This document shows positions 24,293 to 33,135 of a stretch of 38,512 bases of DNA, piece after piece; the first letter of the stretch is position 1; every line of letters starts with the position of its first letter. This DNA comes from Arthrobacter sp. H5. Lineage in GTDB: Bacteria > Actinomycetota > Actinomycetes > Actinomycetales > Micrococcaceae. Position numbers and translations under genes: made by a program. The stretch covers positions 1 through 38,512 of the forward strand of contig NZ_KI914979.1 of the NCBI RefSeq assembly GCF_000520595.1. Reading direction: 5' to 3'. The notes beneath the pieces were generated by a model, which saw only the letters and a program-made list of their open reading frames with translations, made no database searches and had not been told where the DNA came from.

Positions 24293-25966
24293 ATGCTTGA
24301 TCTAAAACTCATCAATGCCCTGATCTTCACCATGGCGGACGGCGCGTCCCCTGCCTACGCTCTGGGGGTGCTTCACGGCAGGATCGTTGGCCTGGACCAG
24401 GACGTCCTCGACCTCCCAGCGCGCCGGACGCTGGATGGTGGCGGCGGCGTCGTCGTTCCCGGGTTTGGCGATGCGCACAACCACATGGCGTGGTTTGGAC
24501 AGTCGCTGAGCGAGCTCGATCTCAGCGACTGCCGCACGCTGGAGGAACTGTATAGCGCCGTTGGGCGGTGCGCGGACGGGCTCGACGACGGCGCGTGGGT
24601 GATCGCTTCCGGCTACGACGACACGGTGCTCGGCGCGCATCCGCACCGGACGTCCCTGGATGCGGCGGCGCCCGGCCGTCCCGTCTGGCTCAAGCACAGG
24701 TCCGGGCACATGTGCACGGTCAACACCGAGGTGCTGCAGCGGGCAGGAGTGCTGGACGGTTCGGCGGAGACTCCCGAGGGCGGGAAGGTGGTCCACGACG
24801 ACGACGGCCCCACCGGCACGCTCGAAGAGCAGGCGCAGAAGCTGGTCACCGAGCTCGTGGTCCCCTACCCCGTGGGCGTCCTCGCCGACGCCATTGCGGC
24901 AGCCAGTTCGGTGTATGCCTCCGAAGGGCTGACCCATGTGACGGAAGCGGGCATCGGGTCCGGGTGGATTGGGCGGAGCCCGGTGGAGCTTGCCGCGTAC
25001 ACACTGGCCCGCAGCCGCGGAGAACTGAAGACTAGGGTGCAGCTGATGGCGTCGAGCGACGCGCTGCACCCTGTGACGTCGCATGTGGAGGATGGCATCA
25101 GCTTTGGGCTGGACCTCGGGGTGTCGTCCGGTTTTGGCGATGACCACGTGCGGCTGGGTGCGATGAAGATCTTTGTGGACGGCTCGTTGATCGGACGCAC
25201 CGCCGCGGTGACTGAACCGTTCTGCGACCATGGCCACCCCAGCGGCAGCTTTCAGCTGTCTGTGGAGGAGCTGACCCGTCGGATTGTCGAGGCGCACTGC
25301 TCGGGCTGGACCGTTGCTGCGCATGCGATCGGGGACAGCGCCGTCGACGTCGCACTCGACGCCTTTGAGGCAGCCCAGCTGGCACTCCCCCGGCCCGATG
25401 TCCGTCACCGCATAGAGCACGCCGGAATTGTCCGGCCGGATCAGGTGAACCGGTTTGCGTCGCTGGGTGTCACTCCGGTGCCGCAACTGCGGTTTCTGTA
25501 CGAGATGGGCGACACCTTCGCGGACGCGCTTGGGCCTGACCGCGAGCCGTGGGTTTACCGGCACCGCACGTTCCTGGATTCCGGGGTGCGGGTGCCGGGC
25601 AGTTCGGACCGTCCGGTGGCTAATGGTGCCCCGATGCTGGGGATGCAGTCGATGGTGCAGCGGAGAACGTCGTCGGGCAGGGTCTTCGGTCCTGCCGAGT
25701 GCGTGGACGCGGAGACTGCGCTGCGCGCATACACGGTCGACGCCGCGTGGACGGCCGGCGATGAGAACCTGCGCGGCACACTGGAGGCGGGAAAGCTGGC
25801 CGACTTTGTGTTCCTGTCCGATCATCCGGCCGCGGTGTCCCCGGACGCGATCGGTGCGATCAGCGTGCTGGCGACAGTTGTTGACGGTGGCTGTGTCTTC
25901 GGCAAGGACTATTTCGATGCCCTTGAAACACCCGATCAATCCGTTTCACTCACCAAGGAAGTATGA
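24293..25966 (+). CDS. YtcJ-type amidohydrolase (amidohydrolase family 3)
   Basis: 557 residues, cytoplasmic. The metal HxH is DAHNHMAW (His62, His64) after a beta-sandwich start (LKLINALIFTMADG). A later His in VAAHAIGDSAVD, His in RIEHAGIV and Asp in GSSDRPVANG (SSDxP) complete the metal-site pattern. The C-terminal LEAGKLADFVFLSDHP is typical of the composite barrel/sandwich fold. YtcJ relatives hydrolyse N-acyl or formyl amides and N-acyl-D-amino acids in some cases, but most lack assigned substrates. It overlaps the MFS gene by ATGA and probably hydrolyses what that protein imports. Confidence 0.88.
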   Translation: MLDLKLINALIFTMADGASPAYALGVLHGRIVGLDQDVLDLPARRTLDGGGGVVVPGFGDAHNHMAWFGQSLSELDLSDCRTLEELYSAVGRCADGLDDGAWVIASGYDDTVLGAHPHRTSLDAAAPGRPVWLKHRSGHMCTVNTEVLQRAGVLDGSAETPEGGKVVHDDDGPTGTLEEQAQKLVTELVVPYPVGVLADAIAAASSVYASEGLTHVTEAGIGSGWIGRSPVELAAYTLARSRGELKTRVQLMASSDALHPVTSHVEDGISFGLDLGVSSGFGDDHVRLGAMKIFVDGSLIGRTAAVTEPFCDHGHPSGSFQLSVEELTRRIVEAHCSGWTVAAHAIGDSAVDVALDAFEAAQLALPRPDVRHRIEHAGIVRPDQVNRFASLGVTPVPQLRFLYEMGDTFADALGPDREPWVYRHRTFLDSGVRVPGSSDRPVANGAPMLGMQSMVQRRTSSGRVFGPAECVDAETALRAYTVDAAWTAGDENLRGTLEAGKLADFVFLSDHPAAVSPDAIGAISVLATVVDGGCVFGKDYFDALETPDQSVSLTKEV

Positions 25967-27294
25967 CCATGCAACCCCATGAGACAAGTTCGAAGGATGA
26001 GCCGGAAGTACCGGAGGTGAGCGGGGCAGATGCGGGCAAGATTGCACGCGCCGCCTTTGTGGGCACCGCGCTGGAATGGTACGACTATTTCCTCTTCGGC
26101 ACCGCCGCGGCCATTGTGTTCAACCGGCTGTTCTTCACCGAACTCGACCCGACGGCGGCGACGCTGGCGGCGTTCGCGACCTTCGGCGTCGGCTTTGCTG
26201 CCCGGCCGATCGGCGCTGTGCTCTTCGGATACATCGGTGACCGGGTGGGCCGCAGACCGGCGTTGCTGATCACGATTGTGATGATCGGCTGTGCCACCGG
26301 GTTGATCGGTATCCTGCCGGACTTTGGCAGCATTGGCCTCGCCGCCCCGATCATGCTGGCCGTGCTGCGGCTGATGCAGGGACTGGCCGTTGGTGGTGAA
26401 TGGGGCGGCGCCATGACCATTGCCGTGGAGCACGCGCCGATTGAGAAGCGCGGCAGGTATGCGGCGCTGGTCCAGGTGGGTTCGCCGATTGGCACACTGA
26501 TGTCCTCGGGAGCATTTGCCCTGGTGCTGCTGCTGCCGTCGGAGCAGTTCGATGCGTGGGGCTGGCGGCTGCCGTTCCTGGGGGCATTCCCGCTGCTGCT
26601 CATTGCGCTGTACATCCGGTTGAAGGTGGAGGAGTCGCCGATCTTCCGCGAGCTGGTCAAGCTGGAGGAACGCGCAAAGATTCCGGCGCTCGATGTGTTT
26701 AAGCAGGCCTGGGGCCGACTGCTGGTTGCCATTGCCGCGGCGTTCCTCGGTGTTGGCGGGTTCTACATCATGACCACGTTTGTAATCAGCTACGGTGCTG
26801 ACACGCTTGGCCTGGACCGCGGGCTGATGGTGAATGCAACGTTGGTAGCCGCCGTCGTGCAGATTTTTGTGGTGCTCGCGGTGGGTCGCGTGGCCGAGAA
26901 AGTCGGACCCGGACGCATGACGTTCTATGGTGGCCTGGCCACCGCTGTGGGGGCGTTCCCGCTGTTCTGGATGATCGATACCCGCAATCCGGCGGCGATC
27001 ATCCTGGCGGTGACCATCGGTATTGCGCTGGTTTCGCTGGCCTATGCGGTCACGGGTGCGCTGCTCACCGAGCTGTTCCCGCCGAACCTGAGGTACAGCG
27101 GTGTGGCGCTTGGCTACAACCTGGCCGGCGCGTTGAGCGGTTTCCTGCCGTTGATCGCGGTGGCGCTGTTGGGTGTGTCCGACGGCGGATCGTGGACTGC
27201 TGCGCTGCTGCTGATTGTGGTGTCGCTGATTACGGCAGTCGGCGGGTTCTACGGCGAGCGCCTGCGGGTGAAGGACAAGGCGATTGTGCGGTAA
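25963..27294 (+). CDS. MFS transporter of the metabolite:H+ symporter (MHS) family
   Basis: 443 residues, twelve hydrophobic segments. GTALEWYDYFLFGTAAA in helix 1 and the GYIGDRVGRRPAL loop between helices 2 and 3 are the hallmarks of MHS carriers (shikimate, proline/betaine and alpha-ketoglutarate types). RLMQGLAVGGEWGGAM is the helix 4 signature. The charged central loop (about 225-250) and second half are intact. Translation is coupled to the amidohydrolase. A second in-frame ATG at 25969 is equally possible as start. The cargo is probably an amide, N-acyl amino acid or carboxylate. Confidence 0.92.
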   Translation: MTMQPHETSSKDEPEVPEVSGADAGKIARAAFVGTALEWYDYFLFGTAAAIVFNRLFFTELDPTAATLAAFATFGVGFAARPIGAVLFGYIGDRVGRRPALLITIVMIGCATGLIGILPDFGSIGLAAPIMLAVLRLMQGLAVGGEWGGAMTIAVEHAPIEKRGRYAALVQVGSPIGTLMSSGAFALVLLLPSEQFDAWGWRLPFLGAFPLLLIALYIRLKVEESPIFRELVKLEERAKIPALDVFKQAWGRLLVAIAAAFLGVGGFYIMTTFVISYGADTLGLDRGLMVNATLVAAVVQIFVVLAVGRVAEKVGPGRMTFYGGLATAVGAFPLFWMIDTRNPAAIILAVTIGIALVSLAYAVTGALLTELFPPNLRYSGVALGYNLAGALSGFLPLIAVALLGVSDGGSWTAALLLIVVSLITAVGGFYGERLRVKDKAIVR

Positions 27295-27337
27295 GAGGCA
27301 GTCAAGACGCGATGTGGAGTACCGCGACTCCTCAAGC

Positions 27338-28594
27338 TCAAGGCTGCATTCGGGCTATCCGTACCGCAACCATCGCGGGGATGTCATCCGGCACGGAGGG
27401 AAACGCGTCCGAAGCCGATTGGATGGAAGCGCCAAGCCGCTCCAGGGTGGCCTTGACGGTTGCGCTGGCGAGTCGACGCGGTATCCCCCAGCTTGCGCCT
27501 TCTTCAGCGATGTCGTCGGCGAAGATCCTGTTCATGGTGGAGTTCCCGTTGACCCACAGGCCGGCCGAGTCTGTTTGCGGCAGAAAGTGCATGGTGGGTA
27601 CCACATCGTACATGGGCGACACTGAGCACCCTACCGGGCCGAGCATGAGCGAGTAGTTTTTTGCGTGGGCGCCGGCGTTACCAACAGCAATGTTGACTGT
27701 GACCTGCCGCAGCAGTGTGAGCAACTGCACCCTCGGATCGTTGGAGTATCGGCTCACGGCGCCGGCGATCTTGTGGAGGGAGGGCCTGACCGCCCTGGAA
27801 CCGTCGGAGTTCACCGCCGAGTCAGAAGCGTATTTTGCATGAGGAGGACTACCCAGCATCTGGCAGCCATCCTCCTGATGCAACCTGCGGACGCCGTCTT
27901 TGGTCCCGGTACGGTCAAACCGGGTCACCAGCAGGGCTGGAACATCTTCAGGGTTTCCCATCATTGACACTGCGGCTGCCGGCGTCGCGGCGCCGGCAAG
28001 CGTCATTGCCCAGGCCTCGGCTGCCGCCATGCCCTGGTATTCGGTTTTCTCGGGCTTGACCAGGTGCGTTGAAATGGCTCCCTGCAGGGGTAGTGCCCAG
28101 CCTTCTCCGACACGGGTCAGCAGCAATTTGGACTGGAATCCACCCAGTGAGCTGCGGACCTCCCCTGCATCCTGCACCGGCCACTGAGGCAGCCGGTCAA
28201 GCATTGACGCGAGCTCCTCATGCGACACCAACTGGAGGGATGCTTCCTGTTCTGGTGCAAACCCCGCGGGACCTACGGCGACGGCACCCGCGCATTCCCA
28301 GCCAATCTTCTCCAAGAGGAGGAAGTCGTCATGGGAGGGGACCCCGGCTGCCCGGGCAGCCGCAGCGCGCTGATCGCCTTCCGGAAGCAGACCGGAGAAC
28401 CAGTTGCGGGTGAGCACAGAGTTGAAGGGCTCCGGGCCCACGGGCATTGAGCAGGAGAGAAGCGGCTCCGCCCAATGCTCTTTCACCGTGTCCGGCAGGT
28501 ACTTAAAGGTCCCTTCGCCGGCACGATCGAGGCTGATCTGCCCAACCAGTTGCCCGTGCAACAGCACGTCAAGGGTTCTCCCGGTCGGGCTCAT
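27338..28594 (-). CDS. hipA: HipA-like Ser/Thr kinase toxin with substituted catalytic Asp
   Basis: 418 residues with the N-terminal HipA couple domain (LLHGQLVGQI, NWFSGLLPEGDQR) and the kinase core (SLGGFQSKLLL, STHLVKPE, HQEDGCQMLG, YDVVPT). HipA phosphorylates glutamyl-tRNA synthetase in Escherichia coli and depends on an Asp in the motif NxDxHxKN. Here that motif is N-A-G-A-H-A-K-N (306-313), with Gly308 (codon 27671-27673, GGC) at the Asp position. The metal Asp330 in MYDVV is kept. So it is probably weakly active or inactive. It overlaps hipB by four bases, converges with the MFS gene over a 43-base gap. Confidence 0.88.
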   Translation of the reverse strand: MSPTGRTLDVLLHGQLVGQISLDRAGEGTFKYLPDTVKEHWAEPLLSCSMPVGPEPFNSVLTRNWFSGLLPEGDQRAAAARAAGVPSHDDFLLLEKIGWECAGAVAVGPAGFAPEQEASLQLVSHEELASMLDRLPQWPVQDAGEVRSSLGGFQSKLLLTRVGEGWALPLQGAISTHLVKPEKTEYQGMAAAEAWAMTLAGAATPAAAVSMMGNPEDVPALLVTRFDRTGTKDGVRRLHQEDGCQMLGSPPHAKYASDSAVNSDGSRAVRPSLHKIAGAVSRYSNDPRVQLLTLLRQVTVNIAVGNAGAHAKNYSLMLGPVGCSVSPMYDVVPTMHFLPQTDSAGLWVNGNSTMNRIFADDIAEEGASWGIPRRLASATVKATLERLGASIQSASDAFPSVPDDIPAMVAVRIARMQP

Positions 28595-28845
28595 CGTCCA
28601 CGCTCCTCGTCGCCACGCAACACTGGCGTCCCTTTGGGCGCCAGTGCAAAGAAGTCACCGAGTATGGACAGCGTCTTCAGCGCCGTCTCCAGAGACACCC
28701 CGCCCACACCATTCTCGAGTGCCGCCAGCGTAGGCCGGGATACACCGACCCATTCGGCAAGCTCTGCCTGGGTCATCTCCTGGTGACGACGCCGGGCACG
28801 TAGATAACGGCCAAAGTCGACTGGGTCATATCCTGACGTCCACAC
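28591..28845 (-). CDS. hipB: HipB-like antitoxin, XRE-type DNA-binding protein
   Basis: 84 residues from GTG 28845, with GGAGG nine bases ahead. The HTH is LRARRRHQEMTQAELAEWVGVSRPTLAALENG in pattern (about 16-47), followed by GVSLETALKTLSILG, the usual Cro/C1-like helices 4-5. Its C-terminus (ALAPKGTPVLRGDEERGR) is the tail that could contact HipA. The stop overlaps the hipA start. It is expected to repress its own promoter through the inverted repeats upstream (28863-28924). Confidence 0.88.
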   Translation of the reverse strand: MWTSGYDPVDFGRYLRARRRHQEMTQAELAEWVGVSRPTLAALENGVGGVSLETALKTLSILGDFFALAPKGTPVLRGDEERGR

Positions 28846-28862
28846 AGCTGACTACCTCCATA

Positions 28863-28880
28863 TGTAAACTTTTCTTTACA
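28863..28880 (-). promoter_or_regulatory. hipBA operator, promoter-proximal inverted repeat
   Basis: TGTAAA-CTTTTC-TTTACA overlaps the end of the likely -10 element (TAATGT, minus strand, 28883-28878), 18 bases upstream of the hipB start. TTTACA occurs again at about 28952. It would allow HipB to block the start of transcription. Confidence 0.65.
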
Positions 28881-28896
28881 TTAGGGGTCCTCGAAG

Positions 28897-28924
28897 ACAA
28901 ATGTCAAGGATTCTTGACATTTGT
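28897..28924 (-). promoter_or_regulatory. hipBA operator, perfect 12-base inverted repeat with -35 box
   Basis: ACAAATGTCAAG and CTTGACATTTGT are perfectly complementary with a four-base spacer. Each arm holds a TTGACA consensus -35, one on each strand. The minus-strand copy (28908-28903) with TAATGT 19 bases further would drive hipBA. The plus-strand copy (28914-28919) has no clear -10 at 17 bases but faces the sugar-acid operon. The site is unlike the known HipB box of Escherichia coli. Confidence 0.7.
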
Positions 28925-29025
28925 ACTGTGAGCTAGATATGGCAAAAATTGTTTACATCTGAGAGCCGGACCTATTGCCTCATGTCAATACCTCCGGGTA
29001 GGGGTTGTGATTCGGCACCCTTTGT

Positions 29026-29051
29026 ATATAGGATTCAAGCAATTCCTATAT
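29026..29051. promoter_or_regulatory. Inverted repeat before the sugar-acid operon
   Basis: ATATAGGA and TCCTATAT face each other over ten bases, ending 16 bases before the TTG start of the first gene. The left arm contains TATATA, a possible -10. It is a candidate operator for the GntR/FCD regulator at 37149 or for another factor; I found no second copy in the window. Confidence 0.5.
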
Positions 29052-29067
29052 TGAAGGGTTTTCACTG

Positions 29068-30111
29068 TTGCATTCCCATCAGACTTTTTCCGTCGCCGAT
29101 CTGCTCCGTCTCGCCTCAGCCGTCCTTGAGGCCCGCGGCGTTTCGGCGGATGACGCGGATCTGACTGCACGTTCGCTTGTGCAGGCGGATCAGCGCGGCA
29201 TCTTTTCCCATGGTTTGTTACGCCTGCCGTTGTATTCGGAAGCCCTGCGTCTTGGCGGGATCAATCCGACTCCGGCAATGACGTTCTCCTCCGGACGGGA
29301 CGCGGTCGCTGTCCTCGATGCGGATGCAGCGCTTGGCCAGGTGGCCATGCAGGCCGCCGTCGATCGGATCGTTGAGACCGGTCGCGGGCACGGCATAGCC
29401 GCCGTCGCTGTCCACAACAGCAGCCATTACGGCGCGGGTGCCTTCTGGAGCGACCAGCTCGCCGCCGCAGGCTTCCTTTCGTTCATCACGTCATCAACCG
29501 GACCTGTGGTCGCACCGCACGGCGGCATCGCCAAGGTGTTGGGGACCAACCCGCTGACGCTTGGCGCTCCCAGCGCTGACGGATGGCCACTCACCGCGGA
29601 CCTGGCGACCAGCAACGGCGCCTATGGCAAGCTCATCGCCGCGAGGAACGAAGGCCGGCAGCTCCCCGAGGGCTGGGCTGTCGACGCTGAGGGCAACCCA
29701 ACCACGGATCCGGATGCAGCCGCTGCCGGCTCCATGATCCCCTTCGGCAATCACAAGGGCTCGGCTGTTGCTGTACTCCTTGAGGCCTTCACCTCTTCCC
29801 TGACGGACGCAACGTACGCATTCGAGACGGTCGATATCTGGTCCAATCCCGCATCCAGGATGAACAACGGGCACCTGATAGTGGGCATCGACACCGAGGC
29901 GTTCTCGGGCCGTGCCCACACCGAAGCCCGCGTGGCGGACCTTCAGCAGCGGGTGCGTGAATCCGGACCGGCAGGCAGGGAAGTACTGGCCCCGGGAGAT
30001 CCGGAACGTATCCGGGAATCCGAAGCGGATTCGGACGTGCACCTGCCAGCCTCCACCGCAAACCAGTTGCGTCAACTCGCAGAAGAGCTCTCACTTCCAT
30101 CGACCGTCTAA
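29068..30111 (+). CDS. Ldh-family (malate/L-lactate dehydrogenase type) oxidoreductase
   Basis: 347 residues, full length for the family. Typical segments are SHGLLRLPLYSEALR (Ser-His pair of the active site), GIAAVAVHNSSHYGAGAFW, TSSTGPVVAPHGG, GTNPLTLGAPS and PFGNHKGSAVAVLLE. The family uses NAD(P)H on 2-oxo acids and sometimes on cyclic imines or ureidoglycolate-type substrates. In a sugar-acid operon it may reduce or oxidise a 2-keto or 2-hydroxy acid. The start is TTG 29068, since no better start precedes the conserved FSVADLLRLA; GAAGGG lies 13 bases ahead. First gene of the TRAP operon. Confidence 0.87.
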   Translation: MHSHQTFSVADLLRLASAVLEARGVSADDADLTARSLVQADQRGIFSHGLLRLPLYSEALRLGGINPTPAMTFSSGRDAVAVLDADAALGQVAMQAAVDRIVETGRGHGIAAVAVHNSSHYGAGAFWSDQLAAAGFLSFITSSTGPVVAPHGGIAKVLGTNPLTLGAPSADGWPLTADLATSNGAYGKLIAARNEGRQLPEGWAVDAEGNPTTDPDAAAAGSMIPFGNHKGSAVAVLLEAFTSSLTDATYAFETVDIWSNPASRMNNGHLIVGIDTEAFSGRAHTEARVADLQQRVRESGPAGREVLAPGDPERIRESEADSDVHLPASTANQLRQLAEELSLPSTV

Positions 30112-30164
30112 CAAAAAACCCACCACCAACCGTTCACAACCGTATTCCCGGAAGGAATCCAGCA

Positions 30165-31202
30165 ATGAAGCTCGAAAACTCCACCCTCACCCGCCGTCGT
30201 CGTACCTTCACAGCTCTCGGCCTCGCAGCAAGCGCCGCGCTCCTGCTCTCGGCGTGCAACGTCGGCACTCCAGTGGACCGCGATGAAGCCGGTCAGGCAG
30301 ACACAGATGCCAAGACGCTGCGCCTTGCACACGTCTACGAAGCTGGCCACCCCGTCGAAGAGTGCGGCGTCACCACTCTGAAGGAAGAACTGGACGGAAG
30401 CGGGCTGCAGATCGAAAGCTTCCCCGCCGCGCAGCTGGGCAACGAGTCCGAGTCCCTGGAGCAGGTTGCTTCCGGTGCCCTCGACATGGCCATCGCCGGC
30501 CCCTCATTCCTCGGAGTATGGGAAGAGGACGCAGCAGTGCTGGACGGCGCCTACCTGTTCGAGGACGTGGAACACTTCATCGAGACCGTCGAGGGCGACA
30601 CCATGACCAGCGTGTTCGACGCACTCTACGAAAGCTCCGACATCAAGGTCCTCTCCAGCTGGTACTACGGCACCCGCCACGTGACCGCCAATAAGGAGAT
30701 CAGCACGTCCGAGGACTTCGCCGGCCTGAAGATCCGCACCCCCAACGCGCCGCTGTACCTCGCGAACATCGCGGCCATGGGCGGCACCGCCACTCCGATG
30801 GCACTCGACGAGGTCTACCTCGCCCTCCAGCAGGGCGTCATCGACGCGCAGGAGAACCCGATCCCCACCATCTCCACCGCTAAATTCAACGAGGTCCAGG
30901 ACTACATCAACCTCACCGCCCACATGATCCAGGGCGTCCAGATCACCACCGGCCGCACCGTCTACGAAGGTCTCAGCGAAGAAGAGCGCAGCGCGCTTGA
31001 AGGCGCTATGGCTGCAGCAGCCGACGCCACCCGCGTATGCATCGAGGAGCAGGAACAGGGCATCCTGGAGGAATGGAAGTCCGGCGAGGGCATCCAGGTC
31101 AACGAGGACGTAGACCGTGAGTCCTTCGCTGCTGCTGCCGAAGAAGCCATGCTCAAGCAGCCTTGGGGTGAGCTGTACCAGGAAATCAAGGACGCCCGGT
31201 GA
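30165..31202 (+). CDS. dctP: TRAP transporter substrate-binding lipoprotein (DctP family)
   Basis: 345 residues. Four arginines, a hydrophobic stretch and the lipobox LSAC (Cys31) make it a lipoprotein, as usual for TRAP receptors in Gram-positive bacteria. The DctP fold shows in LRLAHVYEAGHPV, IESFPAAQLGNE, GLKIRTPNAPLYLANIAAMGGTATPMALDEVYLALQQGVIDAQENPI in pattern, where the Arg of KIRTP typically salt-bridges the carboxylate of the ligand. That Arg argues for a sugar acid or other carboxylate. AAGGA lies about eight bases before the ATG. The stop overlaps the next start (GTGA). Confidence 0.93.
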   Translation: MKLENSTLTRRRRTFTALGLAASAALLLSACNVGTPVDRDEAGQADTDAKTLRLAHVYEAGHPVEECGVTTLKEELDGSGLQIESFPAAQLGNESESLEQVASGALDMAIAGPSFLGVWEEDAAVLDGAYLFEDVEHFIETVEGDTMTSVFDALYESSDIKVLSSWYYGTRHVTANKEISTSEDFAGLKIRTPNAPLYLANIAAMGGTATPMALDEVYLALQQGVIDAQENPIPTISTAKFNEVQDYINLTAHMIQGVQITTGRTVYEGLSEEERSALEGAMAAAADATRVCIEEQEQGILEEWKSGEGIQVNEDVDRESFAAAAEEAMLKQPWGELYQEIKDAR

Positions 31203-31810
31203 GTTCACACCCTTCCCGTGCCGAAGCACCAAACGAGAACAACGTCGCCACCGGCTCTCATGTCCCCGATGAACCCGACGATCCGGACTTCGCAGAACAG
31301 CACAGCCGGCTCTACCGGGGACTGGTCAACGTCGAACGGGGTGCCTCCTGCACCCTGCTGGTGGCGACACTAGGCCTGATCGTCCTCCAGGTTGTCAGCC
31401 GCTACGTGTTCAATTCGCCGTTCAGCTGGACAGAGGAACTGGCACGGTTTGCGCTGCTCTGGTTCACCTTTGTCTCCGCCGGTTTTGTGATGGCGCGCCG
31501 CATCCACATCGCGGTAGACCTGCTCGCCAGCAAGCTTGGGCGGGTCGGCACCATTGTCCTGGACACTTTCGCCCTCACCGCGGTGCTGGTGACGGCGGGA
31601 GTGATGTCCGTGGCCGGCGCCGAGTTCGCCATCGGCGCCAACCGGCTTTTGGCTCCAGCCACGAGCCTGCCTATGAGCGTCGTCTACAGCGCCGCAGTGA
31701 CCGGGTTTGTGCTCATCTTCCTGCACGCCGCCCTGCACATCTACCTCAATATCCGCCATCCCGAGGTTGTTCCGGATGCCATGGAAAACCTCGAGCGGGA
31801 AGCGGTCTAG
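31199..31810 (+). CDS. dctQ: TRAP transporter small membrane subunit (DctQ family)
   Basis: 203 residues. The first 45 residues are an unusually long acidic, soluble extension before four hydrophobic segments. ELARFALLWFTFVSAGFVMARRIHIAVDLL is the typical DctQ loop and second helix region. It forms the membrane part with DctM. GTG start in GTGA overlap with dctP. Confidence 0.92.
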   Translation: MSSHPSRAEAPNENNVATGSHVPDEPDDPDFAEQHSRLYRGLVNVERGASCTLLVATLGLIVLQVVSRYVFNSPFSWTEELARFALLWFTFVSAGFVMARRIHIAVDLLASKLGRVGTIVLDTFALTAVLVTAGVMSVAGAEFAIGANRLLAPATSLPMSVVYSAAVTGFVLIFLHAALHIYLNIRHPEVVPDAMENLEREAV

Positions 31811-31818
31811 GACACCAT

Positions 31819-33099
31819 ATGACTCTCCTCATCATGCTCATTGCGCTGCTGGTGCTACTTGCCCTGCGCGTCCCTGTCTCCTTTGCGCTACTCATTCCCT
31901 CCGTCGCCTACGTCATCATGGATCCGACGGCGCGAATCGGCACCGCCGTGCAGCAGACCGTTTCCGGCGTGGACAGCTTCGCGATCCTCGCGGTGCCGAT
32001 GTTCATCCTGCTCGGCAACCTTGCCAACGTCTCCGGAGTTACGGACAAGCTCTACGACGCCGCCGTGGCTGCCATCGGGCACCTGCGTGGCAGCCTCGGC
32101 TACGTGAATGTCGCCACCAGCTTCGGCTTCTCCTGGATGAGCGGCGCCGCGATTGCCGACGCAGCGGCCATGGGCCGGGTACAGGTGCCGGCCATGGTGG
32201 AACGCGGCTACAAGCGCGAATTTGCGCTCGGCGTCACCGGTGCCTCAAGCCTCATCGCGCCCATGATTCCGCCCAGCATTCCAGCCGTAATCTACGCGGT
32301 CACCGCAGGAGTCTCCGTGGGTGCACTGTTCATGGCCGGCATCGTGCCCGCCCTGGTGCTGGTCACCGCCCTGTGCTTCACCGTCTGGCTGCTCATGCGC
32401 AAGCGTGAGGACCTGCGCCTGCCGAAGTCATCGTGGAAGGTGCGCGGACGCACCACCCTTGCGGCGCTGCCCGCCATGGGATCCGCCGTCGTCATCCTCG
32501 GCGGAATCCTCAGCGGCATCTTCACGCCAACGGAGGCGAGCGGGATCGGCGTGATCTACATCTTCGTCCTCGCTCTCGTCTACCGGATGCTGTCCTGGCG
32601 GAAGATCTACCGGACACTGCTCACTACGGTTGAAACCTCCGGGTCCGTGCTCCTGATCGTTGCCGCGGCAGCGCTCTTCGGCTGGGTCCTGGCCCGTGAG
32701 CAGGCACCCCAGGTGGCTGCGAACCTGATCCTGGAAATCACCAACCAGCCGATCGTGTTCTTGATCCTGGTCAACATCCTGCTCCTCCTCGTGGGCTGCG
32801 TCCTGGAACCCACCGCTGCAATCCTGATCCTGGTACCGGTGCTGCTTCCCGTAGCGGAAACCTTCGGCATCGATCCCATCCACCTGGGCATCATGGTGAT
32901 CTTCAACCTCCTGATCGGCCTGATCACTCCCCCGGTGGGACTGGTGCTCTTTGTGCTGTCGAGCGTGACCCGGGCGCCGGTACCCACCGTCATCAAGGGC
33001 ATCCTTCCGTTTTTCGCCCCGATGGTCGTCACACTCCTGGTCATCACTTTCGTCCCTGCCCTCACGATCGGACTGCCCACGCTATTGGGCTTCCTTTAG
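31819..33099 (+). CDS. dctM: TRAP transporter large permease (DctM family)
   Basis: 426 residues with 12 or more hydrophobic segments. Typical signatures are LLALRVPVSFALLIPS, AVPMFILLGNLAN, SGAAIADAAAMGRV and TGASSLIAPMIPPSIPAVIYAV (conserved proline loop), and GLITPPVGLVLFVLSSV in the second half. It is the sodium-coupled translocator of the TRAP system. Eight bases separate it from dctQ. No broken motif. Confidence 0.94.
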   Translation: MTLLIMLIALLVLLALRVPVSFALLIPSVAYVIMDPTARIGTAVQQTVSGVDSFAILAVPMFILLGNLANVSGVTDKLYDAAVAAIGHLRGSLGYVNVATSFGFSWMSGAAIADAAAMGRVQVPAMVERGYKREFALGVTGASSLIAPMIPPSIPAVIYAVTAGVSVGALFMAGIVPALVLVTALCFTVWLLMRKREDLRLPKSSWKVRGRTTLAALPAMGSAVVILGGILSGIFTPTEASGIGVIYIFVLALVYRMLSWRKIYRTLLTTVETSGSVLLIVAAAALFGWVLAREQAPQVAANLILEITNQPIVFLILVNILLLLVGCVLEPTAAILILVPVLLPVAETFGIDPIHLGIMVIFNLLIGLITPPVGLVLFVLSSVTRAPVPTVIKGILPFFAPMVVTLLVITFVPALTIGLPTLLGFL

Positions 33100-33135
33100 A
33101 CCTGACTGCCCGCACCAACTGAACAAGGAATACCT

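Noticed and set aside
24302-25939. 545-codon open frame opposite the amidohydrolase gene
   Set aside because: Arg/His/Gly-rich shadow of a conserved metal-dependent enzyme on the other strand.
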